This document shows, piece after piece, positions 1 through 6,140 of a DNA stretch of 8,206 bases. Both the position numbers and the translations under genes were made by a program. How positions within the stretch are numbered: the stretch's first letter is position 1; each line of letters starts with the position of its first letter. The stretch spans positions 1 to 8,206 of the forward strand of contig DDYQ01000184.1 of NCBI GenBank assembly GCA_002348005.1, in the 5' to 3' direction. This stretch comes from Desulfobacteraceae bacterium UBA2230 (GTDB taxonomy: Bacteria > Desulfobacterota > Desulfobacteria > Desulfobacterales > Desulfosarcinaceae). The notes under the pieces were generated by a model that worked only from the letters and a program-made list of their open reading frames with translations, ran no database searches and was not told the DNA's origin.

Positions 1-32
1 GCGCCTTCAATGCCTTCCAGGGTAATGAACAT
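1..32 (-). CDS. tmk: Thymidylate kinase (dTMP kinase), N-terminal fragment
   Basis: Only the first ten codons are inside the window, reading MFITLEGIEG on the minus strand; the gene continues beyond position 1. This is the usual opening of thymidylate kinase, where the strand FITLEG leads into the P-loop GxEGSGKTT, so the phosphate-binding loop starts exactly at the cut. The enzyme phosphorylates dTMP to dTDP in the cytoplasm for DNA synthesis. The start is supported by AGGAG on the minus strand (plus positions 38-42) five bases before the ATG. It lies 115 nt downstream of the OB-HD nuclease gene, in the same direction, and is probably the last visible member of the surE operon. The call rests on a short but distinctive peptide. 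Confidence 0.78.
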   Translation of the reverse strand, partial: MFITLEGIEG

Positions 33-37
33 GGGAT

Positions 38-42
38 CTCCT
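38..42 (-). promoter_or_regulatory. Ribosome binding site of tmk
   Basis: On the minus strand AGGAG stands five bases before the ATG at 32-30. It is the clearest Shine-Dalgarno site on the minus strand of this window and fixes the tmk start. It also shows that tmk is translated independently of the gene before it, unlike the overlapping genes upstream. Confidence 0.7.
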
Positions 43-147
43 GCCTGAGGTCCGAATGCGGTTCAGCAATCGCCTGTGTCCACGCAATCAATCATGATCG
101 TCGTTTTCAATTTATCAGGTGCCGCCATCCGTTCAACTGGATCCATC

Positions 148-1128
148 TTATTTCATGGGGGTCTCGCCGCGATAAAAATGACGCTCCAGCAGCCGGTGAT
201 ATGCGGTCCAGGCTGCTGATGGGTCTTCGGAGGCCATGAATTCGCGGATGGCGTTGACGCGCGAATCGATCTCATCGATGTAATTGAGCAGAACCGCTTC
301 GATGGTCTTGGGCGGTTCAGGCGAACCGAACTCGCGCGCACCGTGATGGCTGATCAGCATGTGTTTGAGCAGCGCCGCCTGGGCGGGAGGGAAGTCGTCC
401 ACGCACGCTATTTTAGCGGTGAGCATCTCCACCCCGATGACGATGTGGCTGAGGAGCCGGCCCTCATCCGTGTAATCGATCACCTGGCTGTAGGTCAGCT
501 CATGCACCTTGCCGATGTCATGCAGAATCACTCCCGCAAGCAGCAAGTCACGATCAAGGCCGCTGTAATGCCCGGCGATTTTCTCGGAAAGCAGTGCCAT
601 CGAGAGGGTGTGTTCGAGCAACCCGCCGAGGTAGGCGTGATGCATCTTCTTGGCCGCGGGCGCCTGTTTGAAGCGTCTCACGAAAGCACTATCCGTCCAG
701 AAGGCGTCCATAAGGGCCTGCAACGGCGCCGAAGCCATTCTGTCGGTGAGGGCTTTCAGGCGCTCGAACATCTGGTCCACATTGCGCGATGACGCCGGCA
801 GGTAGTCGCCCGCGAAAACGGCTTCATCCGAAACACGCTGCATGCTTCTGATCACCAGCTGGACCGCCCCCCGATACTCACCGGCCGCGGCATCCACGGC
901 CACGTAGTCTCCTGGATCGGCGCAGCGGGCGATCGATTCGACGTTGTCCCAGGCAATCCCCTTGATCTGCCCGCTTTTATCGGCCAATGCAAGGGTCAGA
1001 TAGGCCGTTCCATCCCGCTTGTGTGAGACACTCTTCCCGCATAGAATGAAGATATCGTCGACCTTCTCGCCAGTCAGGATCTGGGCCACGAATCGGTTCT
1101 TTTTTCTGATCGCATTATCGCTGGTCAT
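148..1128 (-). CDS. OB-fold plus HD-domain protein, YhaM-like 3'-5' exoribonuclease
   Basis: This 326-residue protein has two recognisable parts. Residues about 14-100 form an OB-fold nucleic-acid-binding domain (FVAQILTGEKVDDIFIL to LVIRSMQRV). Residues about 160-295 form an HD metal-dependent phosphohydrolase domain with HH at 163-164, LLEHT around H173, the HD pair H203-D204 in ILHDIGK, H228, ISHHG at 259-263 and YIDEID at 283-288. This OB-HD order and length match the YhaM/CBF1 family, which includes a 3'-5' exoribonuclease of Gram-positive bacteria; the substrate here is inferred. The protein should be cytoplasmic. The start codon overlaps the stop of the upstream regulator gene as ATGA and has no clear Shine-Dalgarno site, which suggests translational coupling. 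All HD metal ligands appear present. It could act on another nucleotide or RNA substrate. Confidence 0.85.
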   Translation of the reverse strand: MTSDNAIRKKNRFVAQILTGEKVDDIFILCGKSVSHKRDGTAYLTLALADKSGQIKGIAWDNVESIARCADPGDYVAVDAAAGEYRGAVQLVIRSMQRVSDEAVFAGDYLPASSRNVDQMFERLKALTDRMASAPLQALMDAFWTDSAFVRRFKQAPAAKKMHHAYLGGLLEHTLSMALLSEKIAGHYSGLDRDLLLAGVILHDIGKVHELTYSQVIDYTDEGRLLSHIVIGVEMLTAKIACVDDFPPAQAALLKHMLISHHGAREFGSPEPPKTIEAVLLNYIDEIDSRVNAIREFMASEDPSAAWTAYHRLLERHFYRGETPMK

Positions 1129-1841
1129 AGGGCGGCAGGATCGTCAACGGGCGGCCATACATCCGGGCCGTTGGGGGCTTGGCGAAGGTCGATGATCTGA
1201 TGTCCTCCGGCGTATTCGCGCGTGCGGTAATGGGTGATTTCGGATAGTTTGCGGGTTATCTGGCCCATCTGTTCGACGCGCGCCCGGATATCATCCAGGT
1301 TCCGGAACATGGGCGCCTCTTCGGGTACATCCAGCATGAGCAATTGAACGGCGCCCAGGATGTACTGCAAAGGCTGATTGAGTTCATGGCATACCCCGCC
1401 GGCCGTTTCCAGCGCACCTTTGAGCTTTTCGCCTTCGGCCATCCTGAGCGCCGCCTGGTGCTGAATCAGGGCCGAACGCACCCGGGCCAACAACTCGATC
1501 CGGCCGATCGGCTTGCGTACGAAATCGCAGCCGCCGGCACTGAAAGCCGACTCCAGGTGGTGATCGTCGGAACTTCCGGTGACGAAGATCACGGGAAGGT
1601 TCCGCGTGGCCATTCCGCTTTTGAGGCGGCGGCAGGTTTCAATCCCGTTCAGGTCGGGCATGTTGATATCCATCAGAACCAGATCCGGCCGGACGGTTGT
1701 CACATCTTCGAGGCATTGCCGGCCGTTTTGCGCCGGGTGCACGCGGTAGCCCGCATCGGTCAGGATTTTTTCGATGGTCTTCAGATTGAGGGGATCATCT
1801 TCGACCACCATGAGCAGTTCACTGCAGGGCATGATTTCCAT
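1125..1841 (-). CDS. Response regulator receiver fused to a histidine-kinase dimerization (DHp) segment, no ATPase domain
   Basis: This 238-residue protein begins with a CheY-like receiver, residues about 8-127: acidic cluster E14-D15-D16, phosphoacceptor D58 in LVLMDINMP, T88 in FVTGS, and K110 followed by proline. A short linker (about 128-147) leads to a histidine-kinase A box, CHELNQPLQYILGAVQLL, with H152, and a second helix to about residue 206. The chain then ends in a proline-rich tail; no N, G1 or G2 box of the HATPase domain is present. It can therefore receive phosphate and probably dimerize, but cannot autophosphorylate from ATP by itself. It likely serves in a phosphorelay with a partner kinase (inference). 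The start overlaps the surE stop as TAATG, with GAGGAA from the end of surE as ribosome binding site; the gene end overlaps the next start as ATGA. No DNA-binding output domain is visible. Confidence 0.82.
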   Translation of the reverse strand: MEIMPCSELLMVVEDDPLNLKTIEKILTDAGYRVHPAQNGRQCLEDVTTVRPDLVLMDINMPDLNGIETCRRLKSGMATRNLPVIFVTGSSDDHHLESAFSAGGCDFVRKPIGRIELLARVRSALIQHQAALRMAEGEKLKGALETAGGVCHELNQPLQYILGAVQLLMLDVPEEAPMFRNLDDIRARVEQMGQITRKLSEITHYRTREYAGGHQIIDLRQAPNGPDVWPPVDDPAAL

Positions 1842-2710
1842 TACCGTCGTTCCTCGCGTACATGCCGCGCCTGCGGCGAAGTCATGAGCTGTGCTTCCAG
1901 GGGTCCGGGCCGCGCCGCGGCTACGCGATGGTCAAGATCCCAATTGCGCAGCGTTTCAAGCGCCTCGTAGTCGGTCATGTCGCAACGCACCGGCGTGATC
2001 GAAATACAGTTGTCGGTCAACACCGCGCCGTCGGCGTCGGGATGCCCGAATACCGTCCTGGACTCGCCGCCTTGCCAGTAGTAGACCCGGTTGCGCGGGT
2101 CCCGCCGCTTTTCGAAATGATCGTCACACGGGCTGATGCATTGCCGGCTCGGGCGGAATCCCGCCACCGCCTGCCAGGGCAGGTTGGGCACATTGACATT
2201 CAGGAATGTGCCTGCCGGAAGCCGTTGGGAATGCACCAGAGGAATCAGCTGCGCAATACACCGGGCCGCAGTCTGGTAGCAGGGCTGCTCACCACCCTGA
2301 ATCGATACGGCCATCGCGGGCAAGCCATACAAGGCGGCTTCTTTGGCGGCAGCCACTGTACCGGAATAATTCAGATCGATGCCGACATTGGCGCCCGGAT
2401 TGATTCCTGAAACAACCATGTCGGGCGGGTCGGGCAGCAGTTCGCGGACGGCCAGTTTGACGCAATCGGCCGGGGTGCCGCTCACGGCCCAGCCCTGAAA
2501 ACCATTGAGCTCCACGTGCAGGGCCCGCAGCGGCTGGTGCAAGGTGATGCCATGCCCTACGGCGCTGCGCTCCCTGTCGGGCGCCACCACCGTGAGCTGA
2601 TGATCGCATTTCAACGTTTCGTACAACGTCCATAACCCAGGGGCGTATATGCCATCATCGTTGGTTAAAAGAATCTTGAGAATTTTCGGCGGTACTGTCA
2701 TTGGACCCAT
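1841..2710 (-). CDS. surE: 5'/3'-nucleotidase SurE
   Basis: SurE is a metal-dependent phosphatase that removes phosphate from nucleoside monophosphates (and in some bacteria short polyphosphate). The family signature is plain: LLTNDDG at 14-20 with metal ligands D18 and D19, the APDRERSAVGHGIT segment with S49, and VSGINPGANVG at 100-110 with N104, followed by YSGTVAAAKEA. The 289 residues are longer than the usual roughly 250, because of a charged, low-conservation tail after about residue 255. The first ATG (2710) and a second in-frame ATG (2701, giving MTVPPKILKILLTNDDG) are both possible; neither has a good Shine-Dalgarno site, and the second gives a start closer to the family norm. The gene opens the minus-strand operon and is divergent from lptD. 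The enzyme is expected to be cytoplasmic. Confidence 0.93.
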   Translation of the reverse strand: MGPMTVPPKILKILLTNDDGIYAPGLWTLYETLKCDHQLTVVAPDRERSAVGHGITLHQPLRALHVELNGFQGWAVSGTPADCVKLAVRELLPDPPDMVVSGINPGANVGIDLNYSGTVAAAKEAALYGLPAMAVSIQGGEQPCYQTAARCIAQLIPLVHSQRLPAGTFLNVNVPNLPWQAVAGFRPSRQCISPCDDHFEKRRDPRNRVYYWQGGESRTVFGHPDADGAVLTDNCISITPVRCDMTDYEALETLRNWDLDHRVAAARPGPLEAQLMTSPQARHVREERR

Positions 2711-2713
2711 GTG

Positions 2714-2728
2714 GACTGCAGAGCAGTC
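2714..2728. repeat. Inverted repeat (hairpin) abutting the surE start
   Basis: A perfect six-base stem GACTGC / GCAGTC encloses a three-base loop. On the minus strand it lies in the surE leader and ends three bases before the first ATG, where it could hinder ribosome access. On the plus strand it is followed by a T-rich run (GTTTTATTTTTC, 2729-2740), which looks like an intrinsic terminator that would stop transcription coming antisense out of surE. Neither role is demonstrated. Confidence 0.45.
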
Positions 2729-2779
2729 GTTTTATTTTTCCGGTGCCTGCGGCGCCGTTGCCTTGATGCAGCGGATCGA

Positions 2780-2808
2780 TTGATCCGTGCCGTTTTTTTC
2801 GATATAGC
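2780..2808 (+). promoter_or_regulatory. lptD: Candidate sigma70 promoter for lptD
   Basis: TTGATC (2780-2785) and TATAGC (2803-2808) are separated by exactly 17 bases, each matching the consensus at four of six positions. It points toward lptD and would start transcription near 2815. This is a sequence-match prediction only. Confidence 0.4.
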
Positions 2809-2829
2809 GCATATCCGGCCAGATACCAA
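2801..2829 (-). promoter_or_regulatory. surE: Candidate sigma70 promoter for the surE operon
   Basis: On the minus strand TTGGTA (plus 2824-2829) and TATATC (plus 2801-2806) are separated by 17 bases. Each box matches four of six consensus positions. It points at surE and would give a leader of about 85 bases. Its -10 overlaps the -10 of the opposing lptD candidate, so RNA polymerase could probably not occupy both at once. Confidence 0.35.
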
Positions 2830-2991
2830 GTGCCAAAAACCGGGCTATCCGCTCACGGCATTTTGGAATCACGACAGACAGCGTATGGCGCCGGGTGGGT
2901 GCGCGAAACGCGATGGGATGCTTCGGCGTCCGGTTTCAAGGTTGAGCTGCGCGGCACTTGGATCCGCCACAAGGTCCCGCTGCCGACCGCC

Positions 2992-3006
2992 AAAGGGCAA
3001 CCCTTT
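2992..3006 (+). repeat. Perfect hairpin just before the lptD ribosome binding site
   Basis: AAAGGG-CAA-CCCTTT is a perfect six-base stem with a three-base loop. It ends two bases before the GGAGGAA ribosome binding site of lptD. In RNA it could stack near the ribosome site and tune translation. It lacks a T-run and is not a terminator. Confidence 0.4.
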
Positions 3007-3008
3007 AC

Positions 3009-3015
3009 GGAGGAA
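3009..3015 (+). promoter_or_regulatory. lptD: Ribosome binding site of lptD
   Basis: GGAGGAA lies 13 bases before the ATG at 3029, a somewhat long spacing. Together with the signal peptide that begins at this ATG, it decides the lptD start against the open frame that extends upstream to a GTG at 2711. Confidence 0.6.
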
Positions 3016-3028
3016 GCAGACGAGCACT

Positions 3029-5287
3029 ATGATCACGCGCCGCATCGTCCTCCCGCTCATCACCTTCCTCATCCTGCCGATCATTGCGGCCTGGGGACAA
3101 CTGCCGGATTGGGATACGGCCGACCCCAAGGCGCCCTGGCACATCATGGCGGACCGGATCTATTACGACGAAACAAATCAATCCTATGTGGCCGAGGGCA
3201 ATGTTTCCGTGATCCGCGAGGGGCGGGTCCTGACCGCCGACCGCGTGATTCTGGACGACAAATCACGCCGCGCACTCGCCGAAGGCGATGTGCGGTTGGT
3301 TTCGGGGCAGGATCAGCTCTACGGCCGGCGCCTTGACCTGGATCTGGAAAAGGAGACCGGCGTGCTTTCCGACGGCACGGTGTTCCTTGCCCAGAACCAT
3401 CTTTACATAACGGGCAGCCAGATCGAAAAAACCGGCCCCCAGAGCTATGCGATCCGCCAGGCCAGCCTGACCAGCTGCGACGATCCCAATCCGGCCTGGC
3501 GCATCACCGGCCGCGAAATCGAGGTGACCGTGGAAGGCTATGGAACCGCCCAGCATGCGGCCTTCTGGGTACGCCGCATCCCCGTGGTCTATACGCCTTT
3601 CCTCTTCTTTCCGGTAAAACTGGAACGTCAGTCCGGCCTTCTGGCGCCCTCTCTGGGCTACTCAAAACGCAACCGTTCCGAGTACCTGCAACCCCTCTAC
3701 TGGGCCATCAACGAAAGCAGCGACGCCACCGTCTTCGCTCATTTCCTTGACCGGCGCGGGCTGCGTGGCGGCCTCGAATACCGCTACATTCTCGATCGGC
3801 ACTCTTATGGGACGGTCATGGCGGATGGCCTGATCGACCGCCAGGTAGACGACGGCACACCCGAAAGCTCGGATCGCTGGGGTTTTTCGGGGGACGGCGA
3901 TCCGCGCCCCAATGCCGACCGCTATTGGCTGCGTGCCAAGGCGGACCAGGATCTGCCGGGCGATTTCAAGGCACGCCTCGATCTGGACATCGTGAGCGAT
4001 CAGGATTACCTGCGTGAATTCAGATCCGGCCAGAACGGGTTCTCGTATACCCAAACCTATTTCCGGCAAACCTTCGAACGGGACATCGACGATTACGATG
4101 AGCGGGTGCGCTTGAACCGTCTGAATACCAGCCGCTTATGGAACTATTACACCCTGAATGCGGACATCAGCTGGCTCGATGACATTGTTAAACGCCGCCA
4201 GCGGGAAAGCAACGACACCCTGCAGCAACTGCCGGTGATCACCTTCGACGGCATCCGCCAGTCGGTGGGTCGCTCGCCGTTTTACGTCGGGTTTACCTCC
4301 AGCTACGTCAATTTCTATCGCGAAGAAGGTCAACGCGGACAGCGCGCCGATTTTTATCCGCGCATCTACTACCCTTTTTACGTGTTGCGGGGAATATCGG
4401 TGGAACCTTCGGCAGGGTTCCGCCAGACCGTCTGGCATATCGACCGCGAACCGGATCCGACCGAAGATCAACGCGATTACTACCGCGCGATCTATGATCT
4501 GCGGCTCGACCTCAGCACCGAATTCTTCCAGGTCTTCAATTTCGACACGGTCGGTTATGACCGACTGCGGCATTCCATCGTGCCCGAAATCGTGTATGAA
4601 TACGTCCCGGACACCGAAGAGGATCAGGATGAGGACCTGCCGTTGTTCACGCGCAGCGTGGACCGCATTACCCGCCAGAACACCATAACCTACGGCCTCA
4701 CCAACTATTTAACGGCGCGCCGGCCTCTGCCGGCCGACGAAAATCGAATTTCCCTGTATAATTACCTGGACTTTTTCCGCTTCAAGGTTTTCCAGAGTTT
4801 CGACATCAACGAGTACAATGAACACCAGGATGAGAAAGAAAACGAAGAGGATAACGCAAAGCCTTTTTCAGACATCACGGCAGAGCTGGATCTTACGCCG
4901 GGGCGCTTTCTCAGTTTCACGTCCAAAGCGGAGTGGTCGCCCTACGACAATCGCCTCAACCGTCTGAGAGCCGGCCCGCGGCTATGGGACGAAAGGGGCG
5001 ATTTTCTGAACGTCAGTTATGTTTACCGAAGAGAAGATACCCGAACGAACGCACAGGAGGGAATCGAGGGGATCGCATTGCAGGGCCGGCTGGTCATCAA
5101 CGCGAACTGGCTTCTGCGCGGCGAGTATGAATATGACTTTGTAGAAAGCGATCTGATCACCTCGACCATTGGGTTCGGATACCTGAGCCAGTGCTGGGGG
5201 ATCGACCTGGATTACCGGGAAGAACCGGGCAATCGCGGCTTTGTGGTTTTTTTTACACTCGTGGGCCTGGGGACCATCGGTCAATAG
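3029..5287 (+). CDS. lptD: LPS-assembly protein LptD (outer-membrane LPS translocon barrel)
   Basis: LptD forms, with the lipoprotein LptE, the outer-membrane pore that inserts lipopolysaccharide into the outer leaflet. The 752-residue protein starts with a signal peptide (MITRRIVLPL then a hydrophobic stretch to about residue 21). An OstA/LptA-like periplasmic domain follows at about 38-145, with repeated ADRIYYD, AEGNVSV and LTADRVIL strands. The junction has IPVVYTP (184-190) and RQSGLLAP (200-207), typical of LptD, and the remainder is a large beta-barrel rich in Tyr, Asp and Arg. The mature protein has just two cysteines, C150 and C722; by position they correspond to one of the two disulfide pairs of E. 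coli LptD. The start at 3029 is chosen from the signal peptide and the GGAGGAA site. It is divergent from surE; no lptE is in the window. Confidence 0.95.
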   Translation: MITRRIVLPLITFLILPIIAAWGQLPDWDTADPKAPWHIMADRIYYDETNQSYVAEGNVSVIREGRVLTADRVILDDKSRRALAEGDVRLVSGQDQLYGRRLDLDLEKETGVLSDGTVFLAQNHLYITGSQIEKTGPQSYAIRQASLTSCDDPNPAWRITGREIEVTVEGYGTAQHAAFWVRRIPVVYTPFLFFPVKLERQSGLLAPSLGYSKRNRSEYLQPLYWAINESSDATVFAHFLDRRGLRGGLEYRYILDRHSYGTVMADGLIDRQVDDGTPESSDRWGFSGDGDPRPNADRYWLRAKADQDLPGDFKARLDLDIVSDQDYLREFRSGQNGFSYTQTYFRQTFERDIDDYDERVRLNRLNTSRLWNYYTLNADISWLDDIVKRRQRESNDTLQQLPVITFDGIRQSVGRSPFYVGFTSSYVNFYREEGQRGQRADFYPRIYYPFYVLRGISVEPSAGFRQTVWHIDREPDPTEDQRDYYRAIYDLRLDLSTEFFQVFNFDTVGYDRLRHSIVPEIVYEYVPDTEEDQDEDLPLFTRSVDRITRQNTITYGLTNYLTARRPLPADENRISLYNYLDFFRFKVFQSFDINEYNEHQDEKENEEDNAKPFSDITAELDLTPGRFLSFTSKAEWSPYDNRLNRLRAGPRLWDERGDFLNVSYVYRREDTRTNAQEGIEGIALQGRLVINANWLLRGEYEYDFVESDLITSTIGFGYLSQCWGIDLDYREEPGNRGFVVFFTLVGLGTIGQ

Positions 5288-5518
5288 CTCCGGGTCAGGA
5301 GAGACCGGGGCGATTGACAAGCTCATCTCGCCATGGTCAATATCGGGCCCATTGGGATTCTGGACGGCGCCCTGAGAGCCGCACCGGCGATTCCACGCAA
5401 GCGGACGCCTCGATCGGACAAATTGTTGTCCGCCGGCCAAATGCTGATTTTAACGTCTTTTCAATGCGGCACCGCTGCCAGCGCCTGCATGCGCGCCGCG
5501 GCCGCCCTCGGGAATGAA
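5288..5518 (+). promoter_or_regulatory. Leader/intergenic region between lptD and the NusG paralog
   Basis: This 231-base stretch has no convincing gene. The NusG-paralog frame stays open upstream to an ATG at 5333, but the 62 residues it would add resemble no NusG-family N-terminus. A TTGACA hexamer at 5314-5319 is a perfect -35 box, but the -10 opposite it is poor. A perfect hairpin sits at 5415-5432. Just after lptD, an imperfect CCGGGTC/GACCGGGG repeat (near 5290-5310) lacks a T-run, so I see no clear terminator; lptD and the paralog may be co-transcribed. Confidence 0.4.
5415..5432 (+). repeat. Perfect hairpin in the leader of the NusG paralog
   Basis: CGGACAA-ATTG-TTGTCCG has a perfect seven-base stem and a four-base loop, about 87 bases before the NusG-paralog start. 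No T-run follows, so it is not a simple terminator. It may be an RNA leader hairpin or a DNA operator. Some NusG paralogs (for example LoaP) recognise leader hairpins, but a link here is speculation. Confidence 0.45.
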
Positions 5519-6049
5519 ATGATACAAGTGGAGTTAAGCCCCGCCTGGTACGTCCTGCATACCAAGAGCCGGGCCGAGAATGTGGTCAGCGAAGGTTTGA
5601 CGAAAAAGCATGTCGAAGTGTTTCTGCCTAAAATAACCGTTCAGAGCCGCCGCAAGGACCGTCGCAAAATGATCCGGCTGCCGCTTTTTCCAGGTTATGT
5701 GTTCGTCAGAACCGACCTGTCTCCGGGACATCATCTCGAGATCGTCAAGACCGCCGGCGCGGTTAAACTGGTCGGCAGCACGCATGGCCCCATCCCCGTC
5801 CCAAAAGAAACCATTCAGAGCCTGCAGATCATGGTCGCTACCGATGCACCGATCACCACCGGTTTCATGTTTACGAAGGGCGATCCTGTCATGGTGATTT
5901 CGGGCCCATTCAGTGGAGTGATCGGAATATTTGACCACTACCGCGGCCAGGGACGCATTATCGTCCATATCGAAGCCCTGGGTCAATTCGCCTCAGTGGA
6001 GGTGGATGCGTGCGATGTTGAAAAAATTCCTGAGATCCTCTCGCGGTAA
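5519..6049 (+). CDS. NusG-family transcription antiterminator (UpxY/RfaH-type paralog)
   Basis: NusG paralogs bind RNA polymerase and let it read through long operons, typically those for surface polysaccharide. From the ATG at 5519 the protein has 176 residues, the normal length. The NGN domain runs from WYVLHTKSRAEN (10-21) through FLPKI and the hallmark LPLFPGYVFVR (54-64). A linker is followed by a KOW domain at about 119-170, GDPVMVISGPFSGVIGIF then RIIVHIEALGQFASVEVD. The basic segment QSRRKDRRK (42-50) is typical of the UpxY type. No ribosomal or secE gene is adjacent, so it is a specialised paralog rather than the housekeeping nusG. The start was chosen because the 62 upstream codons look non-family; the ribosome site is weak (CGGGA). 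It follows lptD, so a role in LPS or capsule expression is plausible but inferred. Confidence 0.85.
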   Translation: MIQVELSPAWYVLHTKSRAENVVSEGLTKKHVEVFLPKITVQSRRKDRRKMIRLPLFPGYVFVRTDLSPGHHLEIVKTAGAVKLVGSTHGPIPVPKETIQSLQIMVATDAPITTGFMFTKGDPVMVISGPFSGVIGIFDHYRGQGRIIVHIEALGQFASVEVDACDVEKIPEILSR

Positions 6050-6067
6050 GTCACTGCCAATTCTCTG

Positions 6068-6107
6068 AACGGTGTTTTCGAATAAGCTTCCGAAAATGAA
6101 CGCCGTT
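6068..6107 (+). repeat. Interrupted inverted repeat downstream of the NusG paralog
   Basis: AACGG (6068-6072) pairs with CCGTT (6103-6107), and inside it TTTTCG (6075-6080) pairs with CGAAAA (6091-6096), giving a long hairpin with an internal loop. It begins 18 bases after the stop codon. There is no T-run after it, so a terminator or mRNA 3'-end role is only a possibility. Confidence 0.3.
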
Positions 6108-6140
6108 GGGGCGGGAATAACTGCCTGAGCGGATAACTCC

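Larger units (their letters stand above)
2711..3028. promoter_or_regulatory. Divergent surE/lptD control region
   Basis: These 318 bases separate the surE start (minus) from the lptD start (plus). I see no gene in them, although the lptD frame happens to stay open through the whole stretch. They contain two opposed sigma70-like promoter candidates overlapping at 2801-2808, a hairpin next to surE (2714-2728), a perfect 15-base hairpin at 2992-3006, and the lptD ribosome binding site at 3009-3015. If the plus promoter is used, lptD has an untranslated leader of about 210 bases. No known riboswitch or small-RNA motif was recognised in that leader. Confidence 0.55.

Noticed and set aside
60..146. 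A 27-codon minus-strand open frame (MDPVERMAAPDK...) between the OB-HD nuclease and tmk
   Set aside because: It starts one base after the nuclease stop but has no ribosome site and no recognisable features; a frame this short arises easily by chance.
343..792. Plus-strand open frames inside the OB-HD nuclease, regulator and surE genes (also 1344-1970 and 1862-2410)
   Set aside because: All are antisense to well-supported family genes, show no domain motifs and lack ribosome sites.
1743..1750. GCGGTAGC, resembling the core of the RfaH ops element
   Set aside because: It lies on the non-transcribed side inside the receiver-coding region, with no hairpin and no polysaccharide operon; a chance match of eight bases.
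5314..5343. TTGACA promoter candidate downstream of lptD
   Set aside because: The -35 box is perfect, but no acceptable -10 is found at 16-18 bases; not called as a separate promoter.
5333..5518. 62-residue N-terminal extension of the NusG paralog
   Set aside because: The extra residues are unlike any NusG N-terminus, while the ATG at 5519 gives the normal family length beginning just before WYVLHT.
6126..6137. TGAGCGGATAAC, identical to part of the lac operator
   Set aside because: Only one side of the operator matches, the symmetric other half is missing, and no LacI-type gene is nearby; treated as chance.
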